A stretch of 64,000 bases of DNA, from NCBI GenBank assembly GCA_029259715.1, contig JAJDEP010000010.1, forward strand, positions 1 to 64,000, written 5' to 3'. The stretch comes from Planctomycetota bacterium. Its GTDB lineage: Bacteria > Planctomycetota > B15-G4. Below, in pieces: positions 27,187-34,638 of the stretch (its first letter is position 1; the number at the start of each line of letters is the position of its first letter). A program made the position numbers and the translations under genes. The notes beneath the pieces were generated by a model that was not told the DNA's origin, ran no database searches, and saw only the letters and a program-made list of their open reading frames with translations.

Positions 27187-28473
27187 CTAATCGTCGACGA
27201 CGACCAGGATATTCGTCCCCGGCGCGAAAGGAACCCCCGCCACCCCCACCTGGACGGCATCGAGCATGACGCCCTGGGGGCCCTCTGTGACGATGACGGC
27301 CAGTCCGGACGCATTCGTCTTGTCCACCGCAACGATGTCGCCCATCGCGTTGCGTACGACGACCCAGACCAGGCTGACCCCGAGGCCTTCCGAGTCGACG
27401 AGGCGGACCGGGGATGGGGTGAAGGGGACGATGCCGCCGCCATCAGAGCCGCCTGAACCTCCGGGCATTGGTGTGGCCACTTGCGCGCCACCCGGAAACC
27501 ATCCGCCGCCCTCATCGTCGCCGCCGCCTGGGCGGGCTTGGGTGTGCAAGGGGATCAAGCCACCGCCAGTGTCGTCTCCACCTCTGCCACCTCCGCCTCC
27601 TGAGGCCATCGAGACCGGGCCGGGGATGACACCCACTCCATCCGTCCCACTAGAAGCGACCAGATGAGGGCTTGTTGCGGTCAAGCCGGGGATTGCCCCG
27701 CCCCCGGAATCGTCACCCCCCGGGCGTGCCTGAGAGTGAGAGGGGATTGTGCCGCCACCACTACTGCCACCACCGCCGCCCATCGCCGTCGAGGCCGGAC
27801 CAGGGATGACGGTGCTCCCTCCATTGATCCCACCGCTGGAGGCTCCAGGCATCGGGCTCATGACAGTGGGGCTGCCTGGGATTGAGCCACCCCCGCCCTC
27901 ATCACCGCCCGACCGCGCCTGATTGTGAGGTGGAACAATTCCACCGCCTCCCCCACTACCGCTAAACGCGGGAGTCATGAGCACGCTCGGGACTACACCG
28001 ACGCCGTCTCCCCCACGTGTCCTCCTGTCGAAGTGAACAGCTGCGCTACTGCCATTTGGCCGCCCCACCTTGGGTGCAGCAGTGCAGATCACCCTGGCTG
28101 AGTCGGGCAAGATTCCACCACCACCCGGATCACCGCGAACAATCGTCGTGAGTGCCGGGATCGTGCCTCCTCCGTCGGGGCCTCCGAATGGTGGTGTGGA
28201 CGGAATTGCAACCCCAGTCGAGGCGGGAACCACACCCGTTCCGGTCGAATCACCCCCGCGTCGAAGGAGCGTGCTGGACGAGATGACAGTCCCGCCGCCG
28301 TTGTCAGCCCGCATGACGTTGGCAGCCGACTGACTCGCGAATACCGGGACGATTCCTCCGCCTTCGTCTCCTCCCAAAAGCGCACTGACATCGCCCACCG
28401 GATCGTCATGCCCGGATGCCACCACGGGCATCGAGACGATCAGGACCAGCCCAAGACAGACTGACCGTGCCAT
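27187..28473 (-). CDS. Secreted Gly-rich repeat protein with Ig-like C-terminal domain
   Basis: A 428-residue exported protein. ATG 28473 is chosen because AAGGGGTG lies 6 nt upstream; it gives a clean signal peptide (cleavage near ASG, residue 21). Residues 36-353 are low-complexity repeats built on GGGxIP and RPGGDD; QAR recurs at 185, 248 and 312, showing a unit of about 63 residues. Residues 355-428 form a compact beta-rich domain (WVVVRNAMGDIVAVDKTN...G), like a carboxypeptidase-regulatory or bacterial Ig-like fold, that is almost identical to the end of the neighbouring protein 28546-28980. I recognise no enzyme motif. It lies downstream of a sigma factor/zinc-finger TPR pair; a cell-surface or secreted role is inference. 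Confidence 0.7.
   Translation of the reverse strand: MARSVCLGLVLIVSMPVVASGHDDPVGDVSALLGGDEGGGIVPVFASQSAANVMRADNGGGTVISSSTLLRRGGDSTGTGVVPASTGVAIPSTPPFGGPDGGGTIPALTTIVRGDPGGGGILPDSARVICTAAPKVGRPNGSSAAVHFDRRTRGGDGVGVVPSVLMTPAFSGSGGGGGIVPPHNQARSGGDEGGGGSIPGSPTVMSPMPGASSGGINGGSTVIPGPASTAMGGGGGSSGGGTIPSHSQARPGGDDSGGGAIPGLTATSPHLVASSGTDGVGVIPGPVSMASGGGGGRGGDDTGGGLIPLHTQARPGGGDDEGGGWFPGGAQVATPMPGGSGGSDGGGIVPFTPSPVRLVDSEGLGVSLVWVVVRNAMGDIVAVDKTNASGLAVIVTEGPQGVMLDAVQVGVAGVPFAPGTNILVVVDD
27415..28368 (-). repeat. Coding repeats in Gly-rich protein
   Basis: Imperfect repeats encode residues 36-353. The best-preserved units, about 63-64 codons long, are centred on HxQARxGGD at residues 183, 246 and 310, with IPGP at 223 and 283. 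Older, more divergent half-units (GGGTIP, GGGIVP) fill the N-terminal part. Confidence 0.7.
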
Positions 28474-28545
28474 TGATTCACCCCTTTCTCCCGGCAAGCA
28501 CCGGATAGTTAGGGGTGGGACACCGCCGAAGGTCGCGAGTAACAG

Positions 28546-28980
28546 CTACTGATCGACAACAATCAGCATGCTGCTCCCCGGCGCGAAGGGAACTCCTGCC
28601 ACCCCCACCTGGACCGCATCGAGCATGACGCCCTGAGGGCCCTCGGTGACGATCCGCGCGATGCCCTGGCTGTTGGTCTTCGCCACCGCAACGATGTCGC
28701 CCATCGTGTTGCGCACGACCACCCAGACGCGCCCGATGCCCTCGCCCGCGCCATCGGTGAGGTACACGATCGTCTGGACGAAGTTGACAGTGTCGGTCGC
28801 AGTACCGCTTGGAGGTGAAATCTGCACAACACCGGGGATAACAGTCCCGCCTTCGCCACTACCGCCGCGGGCCTGCCCTATGGCCCCAGAATGTCCCCCA
28901 GCGACAGCAACCACACATAGGACGAGCACGAAACCGATCAGCCCACCCATACTTGCCGATGTGTTCGCGGGGTATCTCAC
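28546..28980 (-). CDS. Small secreted protein with the same Ig-like C-terminal domain
   Basis: A 144-residue paralogue of the protein encoded next to it. GTG 28980 overlaps the upstream stop (GTGA) and adds an Arg2-containing N-terminus to the signal peptide (cleavage near AGG, residue 29). An inner ATG at 28950 is possible. After one GQARGGSGEGGTVIPG unit, residues 70-144 match the C-terminal domain of the larger Gly-rich protein; the TEGPQG...FAPG stretch is identical over 24 residues. Nothing catalytic is visible. Overlap with the zinc-finger gene means it is translated in the same operon as the sigma/regulator pair. Confidence 0.68.
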   Translation of the reverse strand: MRYPANTSASMGGLIGFVLVLCVVAVAGGHSGAIGQARGGSGEGGTVIPGVVQISPPSGTATDTVNFVQTIVYLTDGAGEGIGRVWVVVRNTMGDIVAVAKTNSQGIARIVTEGPQGVMLDAVQVGVAGVPFAPGSSMLIVVDQ

Positions 28981-29960
28981 GTCTTGGTCTTCACCGAATT
29001 GAATGCGTCCAGTCCAAACCAACTGCGCATTTCACTGGCGGAACAAGACAGCCTCGTTGAGAGCACCTCGCAATCCCTGCTCACCAATGCTGTCTTCCAG
29101 GAATCGACAGGTTGCCCGACATGGCTGGCCAATCTTCTTGCCACTTCTTTGAACGCGGCTGCGTTCCCGAGATATGCGAGAGAGACGGCGTAATTGAATC
29201 CAACCATGAATTCTTCAGGCGAGTGCTCAAAGGCAATCTCACCCACTTCAGCAGCCTTCTCAAAATCCCCTTGTCGATTGAGCATGCAAGCCAGATTCGC
29301 CTGCGCCATGCTTCGAGTGTCGGCCGACTCACTTGCAGAGGTCAACTTCCGACAGGCATCCGCGGCCGCTCCAAATTCCTCTCTCAAGTACATTACCTGG
29401 ATCATTCCGAATTGCTGCCGAACAGTTTGCCCTTCAACGTTCATCAGAATAGTTAGGCAACTCTCGCTCGCCTTAATCGCCTGTTCAGGGACGGCGGGTA
29501 CTTGGGGCAAGGCAAAGGTGTACTTGCCAACAGCCTTGAATCCACCACGGCTTGCCAGTTGTTGAACTTGGGCGCTGACAACGTCTGGTGACCTTGGCGG
29601 ATCCAGCTGTTGATTTCGATTCGCTGCCTCTGGGGTGATCAAGAACAACGCCTTCGCCAACTCGTAGAGCAGGTCCGCGAGCTTCTCGCGGCCCGCGCGC
29701 GCCGATTCGGCCAGCACGCGTTCGACGACGACGACGTTCGAGGCCACGTTCCCTCCCTCGCCGTCGGCGGTGAGGTACTTGAGCGCGTTGCCCTGGGCCT
29801 GCATCGAATCGAGGGACTCGCCGCACGGGTCGCAGCCCACGATGTGCCCCGCCAGGTTGCCCGGATCACCCGGAGCGCTGGATCCTTGGGCTCGCGCGGG
29901 CTCGCGGCCGGCGTCGCCGGGGCCGTTGCCCGGGGTGCCGCAATCGTCTCTGGTCGTCAT
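28977..29960 (-). CDS. Zinc-finger (zf-HC2-like) TPR protein, putative anti-sigma factor
   Basis: A 327-residue protein. The N-terminal part contains H39-x3-C43-x2-C46, the HxxxCxxC core of zf-HC2/anti-sigma zinc-binding domains. Residues about 75-320 are helical and include TPR-like units (MAQANLACMLNRQGDFEKAAEVGEIAFEHSPEEF, GFNYAVSLAYLGNAAAFKEVARRL). No membrane segment is evident, unlike classical anti-sigma factors. ATG 29960 overlaps the sigma gene stop (ATGA), the usual arrangement of a sigma factor and its regulator. The 3' two-thirds (about 28980-29640) are clearly poorer in GC than the surroundings, suggesting a separate origin or fast evolution. Confidence 0.65.
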   Translation of the reverse strand: MTTRDDCGTPGNGPGDAGREPARAQGSSAPGDPGNLAGHIVGCDPCGESLDSMQAQGNALKYLTADGEGGNVASNVVVVERVLAESARAGREKLADLLYELAKALFLITPEAANRNQQLDPPRSPDVVSAQVQQLASRGGFKAVGKYTFALPQVPAVPEQAIKASESCLTILMNVEGQTVRQQFGMIQVMYLREEFGAAADACRKLTSASESADTRSMAQANLACMLNRQGDFEKAAEVGEIAFEHSPEEFMVGFNYAVSLAYLGNAAAFKEVARRLASHVGQPVDSWKTALVSRDCEVLSTRLSCSASEMRSWFGLDAFNSVKTKT

Positions 29961-30775
29961 GACTGGCCTCCCTGTCCGGAAGGCCGTTGGAAGGCATCCG
30001 CCACGCGGCGGGAAAACCGCTCGCGGGCGTCGCGCAGCAACGGGCCGATCTGGGACTCGGGAATTGAGAGCTCTTCCGCGATCTGATCATACGACAGATC
30101 ACGGACCTCGGAAGCCAACAGCAGCCTCCGATCGGTTTCGGTCAATCCGTGGAAGCTGGCCTGAACCACGGTGAGGAACGACATCCCCAGGCTCAGCACG
30201 CGGGCCAACTCGGCATCGGCGGCCACGTGGCCGGTGGCGGCCAGGCGCGGCACAGGGACCAACGGCCGTGCACCGGGCCCGGCCAGCAGGGCGACGGCCT
30301 GCCCGTCGACTGTTCCGCTGACGGTGCCGCCGACGGGCGCGGCCCCGCCCGGGGGGCCGGCCTTCGCCTTGCTCGCGAGCAGGCGCCGGCCCTTGTCCGA
30401 CGCGGCCTCGATTTGGGCCATGCACAGCCCGCGCATCGAACGCTCGGCGGCCGCGAGGAAGCGTTCCTCCTCCACCCGTCGCGTGCGCAGGTCGACGAAC
30501 AGGCCCGACATGTAGCGCGCGATGAGTTCGGTGGGCGCGATGGCCAGGCTCAACTCCTCGATCAAGCCCCGCGCGATGCGCGCGAGCAGCGGCGTGGTCG
30601 CTTCGACCAGGAGCGTGAAGGCCTGGCCGTCGTCCTCGCCGTAGAAGCGCTGCAGCAGCCCGCGCGCCAACTCGTCGACCTGCAGCGGATTCTCGGCGTC
30701 GAATGCGCCGACATCGATGCCCGGATCGAGTCCGGGAACCGCCTTCAATCGTTGGAGCAGTTCGTCCGACTGCAC
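29957..30775 (-). CDS. ECF-like RNA polymerase sigma factor
   Basis: About 272 residues from GTG 30775; the frame is open to TTG 30886, but the sequence before residue 38 is Arg/Ala-rich and not family-like. The middle region (LLARIARGLIEEL...YMSGLFVDLRTRRVEEERFL) looks like a divergent sigma region 2, followed by a Gly/Pro/Ala-rich linker of about 60 residues. The C-terminus (LLLASEVRDLSYDQIAEELSIPESQIGPLLRDARERF) is a good region-4 helix-turn-helix. It is coupled to the zinc-finger TPR gene and the secreted Gly-rich genes, which may be its regulon. The 275 bp upstream (30776-31050) probably hold the promoter; I see no clear site. Confidence 0.7.
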   Translation of the reverse strand: MQSDELLQRLKAVPGLDPGIDVGAFDAENPLQVDELARGLLQRFYGEDDGQAFTLLVEATTPLLARIARGLIEELSLAIAPTELIARYMSGLFVDLRTRRVEEERFLAAAERSMRGLCMAQIEAASDKGRRLLASKAKAGPPGGAAPVGGTVSGTVDGQAVALLAGPGARPLVPVPRLAATGHVAADAELARVLSLGMSFLTVVQASFHGLTETDRRLLLASEVRDLSYDQIAEELSIPESQIGPLLRDARERFSRRVADAFQRPSGQGGQS

Positions 30776-31050
30776 GCTCAGATCTCGCCCTCTCCGGCGC
30801 TGCCTCGTGTCGCCGAGATCCCGTGCCGCTTGCGGAGCGTCCGCCCGTGACACTGCCCTGGAATCCCGCCGACCTCGTGAGGCCAACGCTACTCGGCCCG
30901 CACCCCCTTCTTCAACGGACGGGCGGGATCGACCCGCATTCTAGGGTGAATCGGGAAACCGGCAAGCTCGTGTCGTGGCCCCAGCGTCGTTGCCCAGAAT
31001 GGGCGTTTCGGGGCGAATCGTCTGCGGGCTCGCTCGCCGGTATCCGCGGC

Positions 31051-33060
31051 TCAGTCCTGTTCCAACTGGGATGCGATCTCGTGCAGCGTCTGCACCAACC
31101 AAGCCTGGTCAGCGGTGAGATTAGACATGGCCTGATCGCTCAGGAGTCCTGCGATGAAGGCTTGATCGCTCGCGTGCGTGCCGTATTCCGGGCTCCGGAA
31201 GGACGCGAGCAGCGCTTCGACGCTCTGTTGTCCGAGATTCGACGCAACCCAGTCGTCGACGTCGTAGACCGCCGGCAGGACCGCGTCGGCCGCGGCCGGG
31301 TCACCCGAGTAGCGATAGAGCACCGACAGGGCCAGGCGGGCGCCGGTGCGTGTGTCCAGGTCGGGGTCCCCGATCATGCCGTGCAGCATTTGCGATGTGG
31401 CGTCCAGGTCCTTCGTGGCGAGCAGGTGATTCATCGCGGCGGCCTGTCGGACGCTCGGATCGGCCTCGTGATTCGCATCCGTGAGGCGGGCGAAGAGTTC
31501 CGGGTCGGCCCCCGGCTGCAACCGGTAGACCGCCAGGGCTTGGGCTCGCATCTCCGGGGTCCCGATGGGGAACACCATGTCCATGAGAAACGCGGCGAGA
31601 TCGTCGCGACCACACGTCCGCAGGGCAAGGATGGCCTTCACGGCGTCCTTGGGCCGACGCACGTCGAGGGCCTCCTGTCGCAACCACACGTAGGCCTCGT
31701 CCACAGCGGCCGCCTTCTCGCCGATGGCCATCAAGGCCGCATCCCGGATCAACTCGTCGTCGTGGGCGAGCAGATCCTGCAGGCGAATCCAGGCAAAGTC
31801 CTCTGACTGGCCCAACCAGAACACGAGTTGCGCCTTCGACACCGGAGACTCGGGACGCTCCAACGGCGAAAGGGGGTCGAAGATCTCATCCAGGAGTCGC
31901 TGCGCACCCCACTCACCCCCGCGGCCGCTCAAGAGCGTGTACGTCGCGAAGGCACTGCGCGCGCCGAACACGCCGCCCATGTAGTTGTCGAGTAGGAGCG
32001 GTTCCTGCTCGAGAAGTGAGCGGATCATGTCCGGCGTCATGTCACCGGAGTAGGCCCACAGCACCTCCATGGCCTCGAAAGGCAGCGGCTCGTCGAAGGC
32101 CCTGCCGCCGAGAGCCGTGTCGAGGATGAAGCGCCCCACGGCCGGGGTGTAGGGGAACATCGCCGCGATCGACGTGAACAAGGACAGGACCACCGAACGC
32201 TCGGACGTGACTCGGATCAGCTCGATCCAAAGCGCGAAGAGGCGGTCGACCTCGGCGTCGGAGAGCCCGTCGCAGTGCGACATGGAGAGGATCTGCGTGC
32301 GGAACAGGTGCGCACCGGAGGCGTGCAGCACACCCACCCCCTGCAAGGCCTCCGAGAAGGCTCGGAGCGTGCGGTCGAAGACGACCGGGTTGCAAGCCTG
32401 ACCGAACACCTCAAGGCAGCGGAACCACAGTCCGCGCAGGGCCGGGCGGGTTTCTTGATCGAAGCTCTCCGCGACGGCAGCGAGCAGAAGAGCCACGCTG
32501 CTCTGCGCCACAGCACACCGGTGCATTCCTTCGAACACTGTGACCTGGACGTTGACCCTCCGGTCCGCGAGACCTCGCCTGAATCGCTCCTCGAAGTGGG
32601 ACGGAAGGTCGCCCGGCAAGTCCAGCGCGCCCGGAGTCATCGGCTCGCCCGTCTCGGCGCCCTCACCTGCGGATTCCGCCACGGAATCCGCGGGGAACGA
32701 CGTGCCCGACGAGGACAGCTGGTCGGCATTCAAGGCCGCGTCGAGGTCCTCGAGTCGCCCATCCCCCTCGGCCGAGTCGTATCGCTCACGCCAGTCGTCA
32801 CGCCAGGCCCGATAGGCCGCGACGGCATCGCCTTCGCATGCGACGGGTGGTGTCTCGGGCGGACGCTCACCGGGCGAGACGGGCCTCACCGGCGTGTCCG
32901 CTCCCTCGAGAGCAATCGGCTCGCCCACGGACGCATCCGTCCCCGATGTGACGACCGACCCGAGCGGCGCGTCCGTCGACCCGAACGGATCGAGAAGGAC
33001 AGCGGCCACCGAGACGAGCACGGCCACACCGAGGACGGAGGCGAGTGTTCGCTTCGTCAC
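31051..33060 (-). CDS. Membrane-anchored HEAT-like repeat protein
   Basis: A 669-residue protein starting at GTG 33060 with one N-terminal hydrophobic segment (residues 6-24) that may be an anchor or signal. Residues 25-150 are Ser/Pro/Glu-rich and probably disordered. From about 150 it is all-helical; the second half reads as HEAT-like pairs (VSKAQLVFWLGQSEDFAWIRLQDLL, LIRDAALMAIGEKAA, SVRQAAAMNHLLAT, RTGARLALSVLYRYSG). Such repeats usually bind partner proteins. It follows the small Gly/Ser-tailed lipoprotein gene by 60 bp. Function unknown. Confidence 0.6.
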   Translation of the reverse strand: MTKRTLASVLGVAVLVSVAAVLLDPFGSTDAPLGSVVTSGTDASVGEPIALEGADTPVRPVSPGERPPETPPVACEGDAVAAYRAWRDDWRERYDSAEGDGRLEDLDAALNADQLSSSGTSFPADSVAESAGEGAETGEPMTPGALDLPGDLPSHFEERFRRGLADRRVNVQVTVFEGMHRCAVAQSSVALLLAAVAESFDQETRPALRGLWFRCLEVFGQACNPVVFDRTLRAFSEALQGVGVLHASGAHLFRTQILSMSHCDGLSDAEVDRLFALWIELIRVTSERSVVLSLFTSIAAMFPYTPAVGRFILDTALGGRAFDEPLPFEAMEVLWAYSGDMTPDMIRSLLEQEPLLLDNYMGGVFGARSAFATYTLLSGRGGEWGAQRLLDEIFDPLSPLERPESPVSKAQLVFWLGQSEDFAWIRLQDLLAHDDELIRDAALMAIGEKAAAVDEAYVWLRQEALDVRRPKDAVKAILALRTCGRDDLAAFLMDMVFPIGTPEMRAQALAVYRLQPGADPELFARLTDANHEADPSVRQAAAMNHLLATKDLDATSQMLHGMIGDPDLDTRTGARLALSVLYRYSGDPAAADAVLPAVYDVDDWVASNLGQQSVEALLASFRSPEYGTHASDQAFIAGLLSDQAMSNLTADQAWLVQTLHEIASQLEQD

Positions 33061-33120
33061 CGCGCGTCAGCCATCACGCGCACCGGAGGCGCTCGATGCA
33101 TGGCGTGAACACTTGGGAGT

Positions 33121-33555
33121 TCAAGCACCCCACCCCGAAGCCGTGGCACTCGGAGGCTCGCCGGACCCTCCGCTCCCGGACCCACCGCTTCCCGAACCAC
33201 CACTCCCTGACCCTGCCCCTCCGGGAACGCGCTCGGGCGGAGGCGGGAGCAGCGTGTCCTTGCGCGCCCAGACCCGCTCCAACTGTGCTGCCGCAAATTC
33301 GGCGACCTTTGCAGGCGTCGTGTCATATTTTTCCGCCCAGGGCCCCGGATTCTTCAGCACGGTGTTCCAGGAAGTGACCTGGCCCTCCAGGTCATTCCAT
33401 TGAACCATTCCGAGTTCCGCGGCACTTTTCTTGCCCGAAACGCCCACCGTCGTGGTGCTCGTAACGACACCGACGGATCCCTCGACGCCCTGGCCGTCGC
33501 ACGAAACCAACGCGAGCCCGAGGACCACACAAACCAAGTTCATTCGCATCGTCAT
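33121..33555 (-). CDS. Small lipoprotein with Gly-Ser repeat tail
   Basis: A 144-residue predicted lipoprotein. The signal MNLVCVVLGLALVSC has Cys19 in a lipobox. The middle (WNDLEGQVTSWNTVLKNPGPWAEKYDTTPAKVAEFAAAQLERVW) is amphipathic and not recognised. Residues 110-132 are repeats of GSGGSG, coded by a short DNA repeat. Starts at 33555, 33549 and 33543 are equally possible. It probably shares a transcript with the HEAT-like protein. Confidence 0.55.
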   Translation of the reverse strand: MTMRMNLVCVVLGLALVSCDGQGVEGSVGVVTSTTTVGVSGKKSAAELGMVQWNDLEGQVTSWNTVLKNPGPWAEKYDTTPAKVAEFAAAQLERVWARKDTLLPPPPERVPGGAGSGSGGSGSGGSGSGGSGEPPSATASGWGA

Positions 33556-33711
33556 CTTCTCCCAGAAACGGGCCGCCCGACCAGCCGTCAGCCCTCCAGG
33601 GGTCTACGGCTACCCCCGAGTGGGGTTCGAAGTGGCCTATGACGGAATGACACCGAAGGGCTCAGCCGATAACAGCCAGCCCCCGTTCGCCACCGCCGAC
33701 CCGTCCACGGC

Positions 33712-34629
33712 TCAGCGGATCAGCCGCAACGCCCCTGGCACCACGCGCACCTCCAGCGGTGTCTGCCCGGTGATCTCACCGTCGATGTTGAGCGGCTCGA
33801 CGGCCGCCGGCGCGAGGGAGAAGGCCTCCACCTGCTCGTAACGCACCCGCGCTGAGCGCAGGTGGCGACCCGAATCGATGCGCGAGAGCAGGGCCAGCAG
33901 GGCCAGGCGGGAAGTGGCCCGCACAACGAGCAGGTCGAGTTTGCCGTCGTCGAGACGGGCCTCGGGGGCGATCTCCATGCCCGTGCCCGTGTGGCGCGTG
34001 TTGCAGGCCATGACGAAGGAGAAGGCGCCGCTCTCGTGTGCGTCGTCAACGGTGAGGCGCGCGGTGCGGCGGCGCCCGCGCAGCACCGAGAGGGCCGAGG
34101 CCACCGTGTAGCGGGACGACCCCAGCCAACGCAGCCGCTCGCCGAGGCGCCCCGAATCCATGGCCAGCCCCCAGCCCACGATGTTGAAGGCGTGTAGCGT
34201 GCCGAGTGGGCCGGTGACGGCGAGCACGTCGAAGGGCTGCGGCCGGCCGCCCACGATGAGCCGGGCTGCGGCGTGGGGATCGGTGGCGGACAAGTCGTGA
34301 GCCAGGCTGTTGCCCGACCCGCCGGGCAGGATCGCGAGGGGCACATCCCCGGGATCGTCGCGGGCGAGCAGGCCGTCGACGACCTCGTGGATCGTTCCGT
34401 CCCCGCCGACCACGACCACCGCAGAGGGCGGCTCCGCTTCCCCGGCGCCCTGGTCCCCCAGCGAGCGCGCCAGCTCGCGCGCATGCCCGGCGCAGCGAGT
34501 CTCGCGCACCTCCAACTCGAATCCACCGGAGCGCAGGATCGACTCGCACTCGCTCAACACGCGGGCGGCCCGACCCCCGCCACCGCGAGGGTTGAGGATC
34601 ACGAGCAGGCGGCGCGCGGGGTCTCCCAC
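33712..34629 (-). CDS. Diacylglycerol/lipid kinase family protein (YegS/DgkB-like)
   Basis: A 305-residue protein of the DAGK catalytic-domain family. Signatures: ILNPRGGGGRA at 11-21, VVVVGGDGTIHEVVDGL with GGDGT at 75-79, and LAILPGGSGNSLAHDL, where GGSGN replaces the common GTGND; the C-terminal lobe has NIDGEI near the end. Such enzymes phosphorylate diacylglycerol or related lipids with ATP at the inner membrane face. The start is GTG 34629, with GAGGAG lying directly against it, so initiation may be inefficient. The upstream sigma-factor gene ends 9 bp before this gene on the same strand. Confidence 0.88.
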   Translation of the reverse strand: MGDPARRLLVILNPRGGGGRAARVLSECESILRSGGFELEVRETRCAGHARELARSLGDQGAGEAEPPSAVVVVGGDGTIHEVVDGLLARDDPGDVPLAILPGGSGNSLAHDLSATDPHAAARLIVGGRPQPFDVLAVTGPLGTLHAFNIVGWGLAMDSGRLGERLRWLGSSRYTVASALSVLRGRRRTARLTVDDAHESGAFSFVMACNTRHTGTGMEIAPEARLDDGKLDLLVVRATSRLALLALLSRIDSGRHLRSARVRYEQVEAFSLAPAAVEPLNIDGEITGQTPLEVRVVPGALRLIR

Positions 34630-34638
34630 CTCCTCACT

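Noticed and set aside
27415-28368. Repeat region considered as CRISPR or non-coding tandem repeats
   Set aside because: Repeats are imperfect, multiples of three, lack constant spacers and keep one reading frame with a signal peptide and conserved C-terminal domain.
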